Source: Chelonoidis abingdonii
Lineage: Eukaryota; Chordata; Testudines; Testudinidae
Direction of reading: 5' to 3'
Assembly (NCBI RefSeq): GCF_003597395.2
Contig: NC_133769.1
Span: 48,017,048 to 48,081,047, forward strand
Length of the DNA stretch: 64,000 nucleotides
How positions within the stretch are numbered: the stretch's first letter is position 1; every line of letters begins with the position of its first letter. The position numbers were made by a program, and so were the translations under genes. Below are positions 35,110 through 46,900 of this stretch, piece after piece. The notes below the pieces were generated by a model. It made no database searches. It was not told the origin of the DNA and worked only from the letters and a program-made list of their open reading frames with translations.

Positions 35110-35240
35110 AATATCATTTAACAGAGGGGTAAACTGGGAGTAAAGGAAGCAGAAGACTTGCCCACAATCACACATCAAAACAGTGGCAGAACAACGACTA
35201 GGACTTAATAAAATCCTTAGTCTCTAGCCTTTGTTCTCAC
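35110..35240 (-). repeat. MIR/CORE-type SINE fragment, reverse strand
   Basis: The + strand shows the reverse complement of a MIR-like body: TTAACAGAGGGGTAAACTGG, then GACTTGCCCACAATCACAC, then CAGTGGCAGAAC. Diverged and without a tRNA head. Confidence 0.5.
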
Positions 35241-35279
35241 TGACAGATCCCACTCCTTCTCACCCTCTTAGACTAATGA

Positions 35280-36190
35280 GGCCAAGGCCCTGAGCCACGA
35301 AAGTACTTTAGGCTCCTAAGTCCTGCTCAGCCACAAAACCCCCACTCAGCTGCTGCCTAGCCTTGTGGGTGTTTGTCATGGGGTGTATGTACCTCACACT
35401 TGCTTACAGGCACTTCTGGCCATTGCTGACTGGCAGCCTCACAGCAGCTGGGAGAATAAAAGAGCTGGAAGCAGAAGGGTGAGGTGGCTATCAGAGGAGA
35501 CAGCAGCCTGGAGAAAGGCACTTCTGCCAGTAAGTTACTAAAGAGCCACTTAGAGACAACAGCCCAGAAGGGGATGAACTAACTGACAGGCTAGAGAGCC
35601 TGCAGAGACCCAGGGGAAGGTAGGAAGGAGTTCAGGGCACAGCCAGAGTTGAAGAACCCTAATCCTGCTTATCTAGCTTGAGGTCCCTGAGCTGGAACCC
35701 AGTGGAGTGGGTGGGCCTGGGTTCCCTTACTAACTCCCTGGTGCACTTGGGAGTGAAGAAAGGGTTTTCAGATTCCTGGCACCAGGAATAGACTGACAGC
35801 CTTGCTAGGCTATGTGAGCCCAAGGGGTTTGCCATGCTTGGCCAGAAGAGCTGCTGTTGCTCTGACACAATGCCTCACAGTGCCTTTGTTTCTGCCTTTG
35901 GGCATGTGCACTGCTGCCTCACTCTAGGTGTCCAGGTGCCTATCTCAGGGGTATGACACCTCTGAGGTGAGTGCTCTAACCATTGGACTATAGAGTGATT
36001 CTCATTTTCTCTGGCCCAACTAATATTAAATTATTCAGTTAAAATGGAACTTTGATAGGAGAGACACATCAGAATATTCCATAGTCTAGTAAATAGAGCA
36101 CTCATCTGAGACATGGCAGATCTCTGTTCAAATCCCTTCTTCTCATCAGGCAGTGGAGTGAGACTTGAACCAGTCGTCTCCCATAGCCCC
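35280..36190. repeat. tRNA-like interspersed repeat with inverted ends, split by an LTR
   Basis: Two related pieces in opposite orientation are visible: GAGTGCTCTAACCATTGGAC (about 35970) and TAGTCTAGTAAATAGAGCAC (about 36082), the latter followed by GTTCAAATCCC, an RNA polymerase III B-box look-alike. The family also forms the host of the insertion at 24554-25783. The solo LTR at 35374-35879 interrupts it. Confidence 0.45.
35374..35879 (+). mobile_element. Solo LTR
   Basis: Starts TGTCATGGGGTG and ends ATGCCTCACA. A TATA-like GAATAAAAGAG lies at 35454-35464, then GCAGCCTGGAGAAAGGC, in the layout of a gypsy or ERV promoter. Flanks GTGTT and GTGCC agree at 3 of 5 bases. No internal genes, so it is a solo copy. 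Confidence 0.6.
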
Positions 36191-36278
36191 AGTGAGTTTC
36201 TGTGACTCAGAGACCTCTTGGTGCTAACTTACAGAAGACACAGGCTTTCATAAAGTTACAGGGATCCATCCCCAGGTA

Positions 36279-37490
36279 TGGTATCTACATACTAGTTCAC
36301 CAAAGTGTGTCATGTAAGGTCTCTGATGAAAGCCTCTGATATACTGGTCCTCATAATCACTGCAATATGCATGTACAGATAATATGTAAGGAGTTAACTA
36401 TATATACTGAAAATTATGTTCTTAAGGTCTGTGACTTTGGGTTGCTCATCAGAAAAGGTTTCTTTGGGGCAAGAGATTTTATCTAACGGTATGTTGACAA
36501 GTAAATTGAATATTATGTGGCTCACAATGAGCACCCATTTACAGTCTGAGCAAAATGCTAATCAACAGATCATAAAGTCTCCAGGGGAGACCTTAGACAG
36601 AAAAACTCAAGCATCAGGGCAAATCCTGGAGGCAATGGATTTTTGGACAATGACTGTAGAGACAGAGACAAATTCTGAATCTTTCCGCTGAAAGGCTTAT
36701 TTCATAAATGGAAGATCACAGCCAAGCCTGGCAGTAACATGTTGGAAGGATCTGGGGTGAGATTCTGCTCTTATGACACGACAATGTCTTATTAGTTAAG
36801 TTTACACTCTATTATACATGTTATGATTTTATTTTATATATATGCCTTTGATTCTAATATCCCTGTGGGTTATCATTTGAATCTCTGTTGTCTGTCAAAT
36901 AAACTTATACTTGCCTTCTCTATAAACAAATCTAAGTGCTGTGTGTTAAGCAGAGCTGTGTTATATGGTGTAACTGGCAAGTTGTTGTGTACTGCCTCTT
37001 TGGGAACAGAGGATCTGGGAATGTTGTGAGTGTCCAGTACACAGAGGCTGCGCACTACAGGGAGACATGCAGGGGACTTGGGGTTGGAGTGTGCCTATTG
37101 TTAACCTGTAAAGAGAGAATGGGGCCTGCAGAGGCCTGGAAGGCAGAGCTTGTGATGACAGTCGCTGGTGGTGTTGGTGAAAAGACCCACACCAGGCACA
37201 GACAAGGTTTCCTCACTCTAAGAGCAGTAGTAGTGAGGTATTTTACATCCCTGGGTACCCCCAGGAAGCATCACAGTTCCCTAACCTCTGGCCAGCAGTA
37301 TTAAGGAAGACCCTTCTCCTTTTTTGGCCAGCTGTTTTTTGTGTGGAGTTAAGCAGTCTCTGAGCACGCCTACAAGTTCTGGCACTGCACATGAGTTGGA
37401 CAGGTGAAAGCTTATCTTCCCCGGTTTGTGCATCACTAGCAGAGATAGATCCCACCCACAGCCTGGACTTAGGTATCTATCTTTGTGATG
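36279..37490 (+). mobile_element. LTR-like element
   Basis: Matches, from memory, a long turtle retrovirus-type LTR: GTGTGTCATGTAAGGTCTCTG near the left, CCCTGTGGGTTATC at 36861-36874, an AATAAA signal in CAAATAAACTTAT (36897-36909), and GGGAACAGAGGATCTGGGAA beyond it. The ends are not exact. A CR1 begins directly to its right at 37500. No coding sequence. Confidence 0.5.
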
Positions 37491-37770
37491 GGGCGGGCTT
37501 CATAAGAACATAAGAACAGCCATACTTGGTCAGACCAAAGGTCCATCTACCCAGTATCTTGTCTTCTGACAATGGCCAATGCCAGATGCCCCAAGGGAAT
37601 TAACAGAACAGGTAATCATCAAGTGATCCATCCCCTGTCACCCATTCCCAGCTTCTGGCAAACAGAAGCTAGGGACATCATCCCTGCCCATCTTGGCTAA
37701 TAGCCATTGATGGACCTATCCTCCATGAACTTATCTAGTTCTTTTTTGAATCCTGTTATAGTCTTGGTCT

Positions 37771-39856
37771 TTACAACATCCTCAAGGAGTTCCACAGATT
37801 GACTGACTGTTGTATGAAAAAATACTTCCTTTTGTTTGTTTTAAATCTACTGCCTATCAATTTCATTTGGTGCCCCCTAGTTCTGGTGTTATGAGAAGGA
37901 GTAAATAACGCTTCCTTATTTGCTTTCTCTACACCAGTCATGATTTTATAGACCTCAATCATATCCCCCCCTTAGTCATCTCTTTTCCAAGCTGAAAAGC
38001 CCCAGTCTTAGTAATCGCTCCTCATATGGAAGCTGTTCCATACTCCTAATAATTTTTTGTCCTTTTCTGAACCTTTTCCAACTCCAATATATCTTTTTTG
38101 AAATGAGGTGACCACATCTGTACACGAGAATTCTAGTAGATTGGTGAGGCATGATTTGCCTTTACAAAAACCATGTTAACTTTTCTCCAACAAATTATGT
38201 TCATCAATGTGTCCGACAATATTGTTCTTTAGTTTCAACCAGTTTGCCTGGTACTTAATTCAGGCTTACCAGCTTCTAATTGCTTGGATCACCTCTGGAG
38301 CCCTTTTTAAAAATTGGTGTCACATTAGCTATCCTCCAGTCATTTGGTACAGAAGCTGATTTAAGTGATAGGTTACAAACTATAGTTAGTAGTTCTACAA
38401 TTTCACATTTTGAGTTCCTTCAGAACTCTTGGGTGAATGCCATCTGGTCCTGGTGACTTATTACTGTTTAATTTACAAATTTGTTCCCAAACCTCCTCTA
38501 ATAAAACCTCAATCTGTGACAGTGCCTCAGATTTGTCACCTAAAAAGAATGGCTCAGGTTTGGGAATTTCCCTCACATCCTCAGCCATGAAAACTGATGC
38601 AAATAATTCATTTAGCTTTTCCACAATCACAATGGCCTTATCCCCCTTTAGTGCTCCTTTAGCATCTTGATCATCTGGTAGCCCCACTGGTTCTTTAGCA
38701 GGCTTCCTGCTTCTGATGTACTTAAAAAAAATGTTGCTGTTACTTTCTGAGTCTTTGGCTAGCTGTTCTTCAAATTCTTTTTTGGCCTTCCTAATTATAT
38801 TTTTACATTTGATTTGCCAGAGTTTATACTCCTTTCTATTTTCCTCACTAGGATTTAACTTCTATATTTTAAAGGATGCCTTTTTGTCTCTCTCTGCTTC
38901 TTTTACTTTGTTTAGCCACAGTGACATTTTTTTATTCTCTTACTATGTTTTTTTAACTTGGGATATACATTTAAGTTGAGCCTCTATTATGGTGTCTTTA
39001 AAATGTTTCCATGCAGCTTGCAGGGATTTCAATTTTGGCACTCTACCTTTTAATTTCTCTTTAACTATAGCTATGTTGACCAGATCCTATTCTGCAGTTA
39101 GGACTAAATCAAGAACTGCCTCTCTTCTTGTGGGTTCCAGGACTAGTGTTCTGAGAAGCAGTCATTTAAGGTGTCAAGAAACTTTATTTCGGCATCCCGT
39201 CCTGAGGTGCCATGTACCCAATCAATATGGGGATAGTTGATACCCTATTATTATTGAGTTTTTTTCTTTTTATAGCCTTTCTAATTTTCCTGAGAATTTC
39301 ACAGTCACTATCACCACCCTGGTCAGGTGATAACATATCCCTAGTGCTATATTCTTATTATTAGAGCATGGAATTACTATCATAGAGATACTATGATACA
39401 GTTTGGTTCACTTAAGATTTTTACTTCATTTAATTCTATGCTTTCTTTCAGATATAGTGCCATTCCCCCACGAGCACAACCTGTTCTGTTCTTCCAATAT
39501 ATTTTGTACCCTGGTATTACTGTGTCCAATTGATTATCCTCATTCCACCAAGTTTCTCTGATGCCTGTTATATCAATATCTCCCTTTAATACAGGGCACT
39601 CTAGTTCGCCCATCTTATTATTTAGACTTCTAGCATTTGTATTTAAGCACTTTAAAAACGTGTCCCTTATTAACTGTCTGCCATTACATGATGTAATTGA
39701 ATGGTATTCTTTTTTGTTTGACTTTTTCTTATCAGATCCTACATGTATTTTATCATCTTCCATTGTCTCCTCTTTACTAGGACATAGAGAATCTCCATTA
39801 ATAGATCCTCCTCTAAGGGATGCTTCTGTCCAAACCACATGCTCCTCTGCACCCAT
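37771..39856 (-). pseudogene. CR1 ORF2, endonuclease kept, polymerase core deleted
   Basis: The reverse-strand frame 39856-39380 holds the APE-type endonuclease start with LNTNARSLNNKMGEL and DITGIRETWW (the catalytic Glu region). Frame 38687-38403 holds SPGPDGIHPRVLKEL, the first RT block. Frame 37962-37771 holds the end with [13 protein letters not shown] and NLWNSL. Between the first RT block and the end, several hundred bases including the catalytic box are absent. There are multiple stops. Confidence 0.75.
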
Positions 39857-39889
39857 CAGCTTTCCCCTAGCCCTTAGTTTAAAAACTGC

Positions 39890-40140
39890 CCTATAAACTT
39901 TATAATTTTAAGTGCCAACAATCTGGTTCCATTTTGGTTTAGGTGGAGCCCATCCTTCCTGTATAGGCTTCCCCTTTCCCAAAAGTTTCCCCCGTTCCTT
40001 TACCATTGCCATGCCCATTCATTGAGACCCTGCAGTTCTGTCTGTCTAACTGGCCCTGTGCATGGAACTGGAAGCATTTAAGAGAATGCTACCATGTTTC
40101 TAATGATCGAATCCCCCATAACTATTATCTGTCTCTTCCT
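39890..40140 (-). pseudogene. CR1 ORF1 remnant with SGNH/esterase-like motifs
   Basis: Reverse-strand pieces include GDSIIRNM (block I of SGNH hydrolases) near 40100 and DGLHLNQNGT (the block V GxxHL type) near 39930. Some CR1 ORF1 proteins carry such an esterase fold. The two blocks are closer than in an intact domain, so part of the domain is lost. Frameshifts are present. Confidence 0.5.
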
Positions 40141-40299
40141 AATAACTGGAGTTCCCTCCCCCTTAGAGGTATACCATGACATCCTGGCTTAGGACACATC
40201 CCTTTTGTTGGAATCTCACACTGGCTAGTTTTGGCAGGTCTCTGCCTATTATGTTGGCTTTTGTGGATCTCATTCTAAGGTGCTAGTCATTGTACAGGG

Positions 40300-41192
40300 A
40301 GCCTAGATGCCCAGTTCAGGCTTTGTGGATGGCAGTGTTATTCCAGTGATTTTTCTAGGCTCCTAAAAGTAGGCATTGCAATGTAGTGAAGTGAATCCAA
40401 GTGAAACTCAGAGAGGGTGTGAACACTCTGTTAAAGGGTCCTAGATGCCATTTGGCCTCCCATTTCCAGTGTTTCAAGATAAAGCGGACTAGACTGAACT
40501 GAATGTCCTTTTGTCTTCTCAGTGACCACTAGAGCTGAAATGATTGATACATTTGTATAGGGGGTTGACCTTTAGACCTGGTGTTGGGATACTGTTCTGG
40601 TGAAAGGCAGTGCAAGAGGAGGCAGCAGCAGTGAGGTTCCCTGCTACCCAGTGAAATCACTAGGAACTGGGCTAGATGGTAGAACCTCATCACATGGTAT
40701 CACAGCTAAAGGCAGCATGTTGAGAAATGTAGCAGCAGCACCAAAGACACCCCAACCCCAGGAAATCCTAGAACTCTGATTACTAAGAGCTGGGCTAGAT
40801 GGTCATGGTGCAATAGGACTGGACTGGACCAAGGATGTAGAAGAGCAGCAGAGATGGCAGCTACAGCTGCAAGCAGAAGCGACAGAGACAGTGGCAGGCA
40901 GGAGGTGGTGGCATCACTCTCCCATCCCACCAGAGGCTGGAGGTGAACCCAACTGAATGCATCCCTAGATTCTGGGAATTCATTGACTTCGGGCATCTGA
41001 CAATGAGTAGGGTACAGTAAAGGGAATGGGGAGTGACATGTTAAAGGGATATCTGTCCATTGGATGTTCACACTGCAAGGTGGAAAACTGACGCAAAGAA
41101 TACTGCCCAAAATACTGTGGGTGGGTATTTTAGTTAGTGTTTGCATATATTTGAGTCATTGTTATTGGGTTTTCCCAAATTAATGCAGTGTT
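40300..41192. other. No recognised gene
   Basis: Moderate-GC sequence. The 146-codon reverse-strand frame at 40706-41146 has no recognisable domain and unlike-gene composition. No repeat ends found. Confidence 0.5.
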
Positions 41193-41197
41193 CCCTC

Positions 41198-43287
41198 TGT
41201 GACACTACACCCCGTATACATAATAATAATATTAGTATGATATGATTACGGCATAATTATGATACATTTTGTACAGCATAGGTCATGTGAAGTGTCACTG
41301 GGAAAAGTTATGATTTTCTGAATATGATTATCGTATTTGTATCTGAAGTTATGAATGTTGACTATATATCTGTATTTCAAATGTGCTTACTCTGGAAAAC
41401 ACCCACAGCTAGCATTTCAGGTACAACAATTAAGAAGCCAGACTATGCTAATGACTCATCCACAAAGACAATGGGCTATGGAAGAATTTAGCTTCCTGTA
41501 ATCTTTCAGCCAGCCTATAAATAATGGCTGCTATGACTCAGCAAGAGTATGTGACCAGACCACATGATACTGGACTCCATTTTGGGTACCTGTATTTTTC
41601 CACAAACTGGGTGGGAACGTTTTTGGAACAAAGGGTTCCTGCCATATATTAAAGCTATATAAGGTAGAGTGTGACATCATCTAGTTGCCTCACTCCCCCC
41701 ACAAGGACACTTCTGAAAACACCTAAGAAATGATGACTGAAGTGCTGGTCCCAGGCTAAAAGAATTTCTAGCCTGTGTATGGAAAATATGGTGGACTGCT
41801 TGTATCATCAGCCAGAGTGAGAAATTGCTAATTAATACCCAGTCTTTCTAGTATCTTAGGCTTTGTTTGCAGTTTTGCTTATTTACTGGGTAATCTGCTT
41901 TGATCAGTTTGCTATCACTTATAATTAGGGCTGAGATTCTTTCATGGAGGTCATGGAAGTTACAGATTCTGTGATTTTCTGCGACCTCCGTGACTTCTGC
42001 AGTGGCTAGTGTGGCTGACTTCAGGGCCAGCTGCACCAGCAACTGCTGGAGTGACCCAGGTCCAGTTGCTCCAGCAGTCCCTGGGACCAGCTGCACTGGC
42101 CGCTGCTCAGGAGACCCAGGGCCAGCAGGCTCCAGGGACCACCCAAGCAGTTGCCGGGATGGCTGGTCTCGTGGACTGCCCAAGCAGTGGTCCTGGGGAT
42201 GGCCCAGGGAGTGCCAACACAGCAGTCCCAGTGGCCATCCTGGAGCCAGCTGTACCAGCCACTGCTTGGGCAGCTGCCTCCGGGAATTGCACAAGCAGTG
42301 GCAGGGACAGCTGGTACTGTGGACCGCCTGAGCAGTGGTTCTGGGCATGGCCCCAGGAAGCAGTGGTCACAGGGGGTGCTCCAGGGCTGGCCGCACCAGC
42401 TGCTGCTCAGGCAGCCCCAGGAAGCTGGCTTGGGGGACCTCTGGGACAGTGGCCATTGTGGCTGCCTCCAGGAAGCACCCGAGCAATGGTCCTGGGGGTG
42501 CCCTGGGGACCACCTGAGCAGCAGCGGTTCCAAGGCACCTGGAGAAGTGGTTCCCAGGGCACCTGGAACAGCAGCCGGGGCTCCCAGAGGCCATCCAGAG
42601 AGCAGTCTCCAGGAGCAGTGGCCAGGGGGAAGTCAACCCCCAGCACTGAAGCAGGTCTGCCCCAATAGGGGCCCCCTAGAACAGCAGCACCTCAGAAGTA
42701 CAGATCTAGTCAGGGATATTTTTGGTAAAAGTCATGGACAGGTCACAGGCCATGAATTTTTATTTATTGCCCATGACTTATCCATGACCTTTACCAAAAA
42801 TACCTGTGACTAAATCTTAGCCTTACTTATAATCACTTAAAATCTATCATTTGTAGATAACAAACTTGTTTTTTGTTTTATCTAAACCAGTATGCCTTTG
42901 AGTGAAGTGTCTGGGGAAAAATCTCAGCTTGGTTAATACAGGCTTGTTGCATATTCCTCTCCACATTGAGGGAAGGGCGAACTGAGTAATAAATTCATAC
43001 TGGTCGGGGTTTGACCAGGGCAGGACAGTACAATTCTGGGATCTTAGGCTTGGGAGCTGGGGTTTATCTTGGCTGTAGCCTCTCTATTGTTGGTTCATGC
43101 AGTGGCTGGTCAGAGACTGCATGTAACTGCATCTGGGCGTGTGTCCCTGCCTCTATGAACGTTGGTGGGAGTGTAGGACCAGGAGTGGTCTACAGCAGCA
43201 CAGTGTGAGAGGGAGCCCAGGCTGGCGAGTCAGAGGGATCAGTGGTACCCCAGTTCAAGATAGCATCTGGGGTGACAACCTGTCACA
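41198..43287 (+). mobile_element. Solo LTR interrupted by a hAT
   Basis: Starts TGTGACACTACACC and ends CAACCTGTCACA, with an exact 5 bp duplication, CCCTC, at 41193-41197 and 43288-43292. A TATA box (TATATAAGG) is at 41656-41664. Without the 900 bp hAT and its 8 bp duplication the LTR is about 1.18 kb. It shares U3 blocks with the LTR that starts at 13790. No internal genes flank it. Confidence 0.8.
41926..42825. mobile_element. hAT with a minisatellite-like core
   Basis: Ends TAGGGCTGAGATT and AATCTTAGCCTTA match as inverted repeats at 11 of 13 positions. The exact 8 bp duplication CTTATAAT lies at 41918-41925 and 42826-42833. The subterminal part contains a hairpin built on GTCATGGACAGGTCAC (about 42730-42800). 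The core (42010-42640) is made of irregular GC-rich units around CAGCTGCACCAGCAACTGCT. Long open frames on both strands there follow from the repeats. No transposase. Confidence 0.85.
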
Positions 43288-43292
43288 CCCTC

Positions 43293-43973
43293 TTTCCCTA
43301 CTAAAAGTTTTCTTTTGTTATACACTGACTCAGGGTTTGTGATTGGAGAAATATTGCCTCTCAAGAGATGCCCAGGAGGGTATTTAGTATTTCTAGGCTC
43401 CTGAATGGGGTCTCAAGCCTTTTTTGTTTGGTAATTTCAAGAGGAACCCCTAGATATTGAATCTGGTCCTTTTTGCTGCCAACTCCACATGGCAGAAGGG
43501 TGATATTTTGGGGGACTGCTCTGGAATTAAAGGGAACTGCTGAGAAGGAAGCAGCAGCGCTGATAGGAAAGCTCTTTATAAAGAGAGATTTGTTTTGAAG
43601 GGGACCATGAGCAAGGTTGAGACCCAGTGCCCTTGTTCCTTGGGGACTGGAATGGATCAATAAATGAGAACAGCTGAAGGCAGCACTTCAGAGAGGTGCA
43701 GAGTGCAGGCCAGGACCACCTGTTGCCCAGATGTCTGTAGCCAGCACAGTCCAAATTCACCCCAGTTTTTCAGTAGTTCTGAGTCTTGGGTCCCATGCAG
43801 TGTGGCCACCCACTGGGAGGAAGCTATCCCAGGCATAGGTGACTGAGGGTATAGAGTCCAGTCGAGCTAGTGAACAGAGCTCTGTAGGGCATGTGAAAGC
43901 CCAGGAAGGCCCAGCCCACGGAAGTCTGTCTCTTTTGAAACCTCTAGTGGCTTACATAAGAGGATTCACTCCT
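43293..43973. other. LTR-like or retroelement leader sequence, no gene
   Basis: The stretch shares TAGATATTG and GGCAGAAGGGT blocks with 49610-49640, which suggests another LTR or leader fragment. The ends are not definable. Sequence after the hAT at 47534 appears to continue this block. Confidence 0.35.
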
Positions 43974-43981
43974 GGGCCAAT

Positions 43982-46900
43982 CAGGGTCATATTTAGGGGC
44001 AGGTGACCCAGACAACCACCTGGGGTAATGGGCTTGGGGTGTGCCAGGCTTGAGGTGTTGTTTTTTGCTGTTAGTGACAAAGGGGAAAATGGAATGTTTG
44101 AAGTAAAACCTTTCAGGTATTCTGTATTTGGGTTCATTTTTCACTAACCTATTAGAATGTTCTGGGCCTTTGTAGAATCTTGTGGAACCTTCCAGACTTT
44201 ATGAAAACTATATTTTCCTTGAAACTTGAATCCTTGGCCTGGGCGTCGCCAGTCAGTCAGTGAGATAGAAGAATGAAGTGAAGTGAAGCCCAGCTGCAAT
44301 ATTGTGAACCTTGTTTCATTATGTAATTGTGAAAGTGTACTTGTGTTTTAATACTTGAAGAGTGTAAGTAGCAACTAACAAAGGACATATTCAATGAGAT
44401 GGCAGAACCCCTATCTACGCAACAATATAAAAGAAATATTGTTCCTTCTTTTGACATTCTTTACACGTAATGTTTGATGACTTTTTAAGATTGCGGAACA
44501 TAGATTTTTGCTCTCCTTAATATACTGTCTGTTTTCCCCCATAGAAAATAAAAAATGCCCCCAAAGAAGCCTTCAGGAGCTCAGTACAAGAAGTGAAAAG
44601 TTCAATTGCAATCTTCTTTGCAGCAAGGGGCAAATTTGATAGGAAAATATCTGAAACAGAACAACATAGCTTGGGCTTTAGGTAGTAGCAATCATCCCAG
44701 TGCAGAAGAAATTGAGGAGTGATATGTAAATGATGGAAATCCTAGTACTAAGGAATTAGCAGATTTACCTGAAGATTAGGAAAGGAAATGTTAGGAAAGT
44801 GATGGAGAATCATCCAGTTTTCCTGGTAGCGTAAAGGAGAGAGATGATAAAGAAGAATGTGGCTCACATGGAAAGATGAGCAATGACAAAGAAAAATCTG
44901 GTTTACTTGAAAAGAAGAGAAACAATAAAGAAGAATCAGCCTTGCATGTTGATAGAAATAGCAGTGAGAAAAATTATACACTACAAATTGACACATTAGA
45001 TCCTGCTTTATGGCTGACGATTCTAAATTCTGCCGATATCAATCACAAAATTTTGAACTGTCCAGGCAAAACTGAGGATACGATGTTTCCAGTAAATGAG
45101 TAGAAGCAACACTTCTCAAAATCACACTGCGAAAGAGGATGGTTAGAAATTGAGTTGGCATTGGCTAGTTTACTCAAAATCAACTAACAAAGTGTTCTGT
45201 GTTTGTTGCAAAATATTTGACAAGAATTCCAAATCATTGCTTGTGCTTTCCGGGTACAGTTATTGGCATGACTTAGCTGATGCTCTGAAGCAACATGAAA
45301 AGTCACCTGGACATTTTATGGCCTACTCCACATAGATGGAGGTTGAGTCCAGCTCAAGCTGAATAAATGCATAGATGCAGAAAATCAGTGAATTATTAAT
45401 GTAGAAACCCAGAACTGGAGGAACATGCTCAAGCATCTGATCTCAATTACCTTCTTCCTTGCAAAGAATAATTTGCCTTTCCAGTGCTCATTGGGTAAGA
45501 TGTTCACTGAACATAATGGTAATTTCCTTGGTTTGGTAGAGTTCCTTGGGAAATATGACGATGTCATGCATGAGCACAGATGTCGAATAGTTTGTAAAGA
45601 AGCAATGGACCATTACTGCAGCAAAACAATTCAAAATGAATTGATTGACCTTATGGCAAGGAAGGTGCTTGATAACATACGGATATGGCTCAGCAAAGCG
45701 AAGTACTATACCATAATAATGGACTGCACCAAAATTAGTCAGAGTGAAAAGATGTCATTTACAGTAAGATTTGTTGATAATGAGGATGGCTATATCCAAG
45801 TAAAGGAACACTATCTGTTTCCGGTCTGTGGAAAATTCTACTGGAAAAGAACTGTTTATGAACATTTTGAATGAGAATAAAATAAAGCTTCAGGACTGCC
45901 GTGGCCAAGGCAGCAACAATGGCACAAACATGAAGGGAAGAAACACTGGCGTCCACAATGTGCTGAATCCAAAAGCTTTTTTCATGAAATTCCCTCACCC
46001 TGCTTGTGTCAGATGCAGCAGCGTCTTCTTCAGATTCCGTACCTCTCTTCAGAGTACTGCAAAGGATATACATCCTGTTTTCAGCATCAACTATAAGGTG
46101 GAAGATCCTCACAGACCAGGTTACAAATCTGACCATAAAGCCACTAAGGGACACTTGCTGGGAGAGGCAAATTGACAGCATAAGGCCAGTGAGATGCCAA
46201 GTGACTGAGGCTTACAATGCTCTGATGTAACTGGCGCAGTCAAGTAAAGCTGAGTCTGGAATCCGACACAAGTTGCAAATTTCTGACTTCAAATTTCTGG
46301 TCTCGACTGTAGTTTGGCAAAATATCCTATTCCAAGTAAAAGTTGCAAGCAAGGCATTACAAACTCAGTTGATGGACATCACAACTGCTACTACTTTGAT
46401 GAGAAGCTGCCTTGATTTTGCTGTGGCCTACAGAGACAACAGATTTGAAGATGCCAGCACTGCTGCCAAAGAAATGGTGGAAAACTTAGGAATTCAGCCT
46501 GTCTTCAAGGAAACTCATATTCAATGGAAGAAGAGACAGCTTGGTTACAAAGGCAGAGATGAGGTGAAGGGAAGCTTGGAAGAAAAATTCAAGAAGTTTT
46601 TTTGCTCGCTCATTGACACTGCTTAATTGTCCATTGAAGAAAGGTTTGGACAATGAAGCACCATGAAAAAGACCAGGGGGTGAGGATTGTATGACCTTAG
46701 TTAGCTACCAGCAGACTGGAAAACATTCTTGAACAATTGTAGAGACCTTCACTGGACACTGAAACATGAGGAATGTTCAGATGTCAATGATAAAGACTCC
46801 TGTGTCAAAATGGACAACATCCGTCACATTTTGCAACAGGGGAAGCACTCTCCATTCCACGTTCTCTAGTTCATTTATGAGGCAGAGCTGAAGGACACTT

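Larger units (their letters stand above)
37500..40290 (-). mobile_element. CR1 LINE, long but internally deleted, reverse strand
   Basis: The 3' end is CATAAGAACATAAGAACAGCC (37501). On the reverse strand the order is an ORF1 remnant (40130-39890), the ORF2 endonuclease start (39856-39380), the linker and first RT part (38700-38150), then directly the C-terminal end (38125-37770). The RT palm with the YADD-type box is missing, removed by a deletion joined at about 38128. This is one of the longest CR1 copies in the window, and it kept its 5' half. Confidence 0.8.

Noticed and set aside
35374..37490. A full retroelement with two LTRs (35374-35879 and 36279-37490)
   Set aside because: The two LTR-like blocks differ in sequence, and nothing coding lies between them.
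40706..41146. 146-codon reverse frame as a gene
   Set aside because: No domain or splice context; flanked by repeats; likely chance.
41990..42813. Frames of 166-220 codons on both strands
   Set aside because: They follow from GC-rich tandem units within a hAT with defined ends; low-complexity Gln/Trp/Ser composition.
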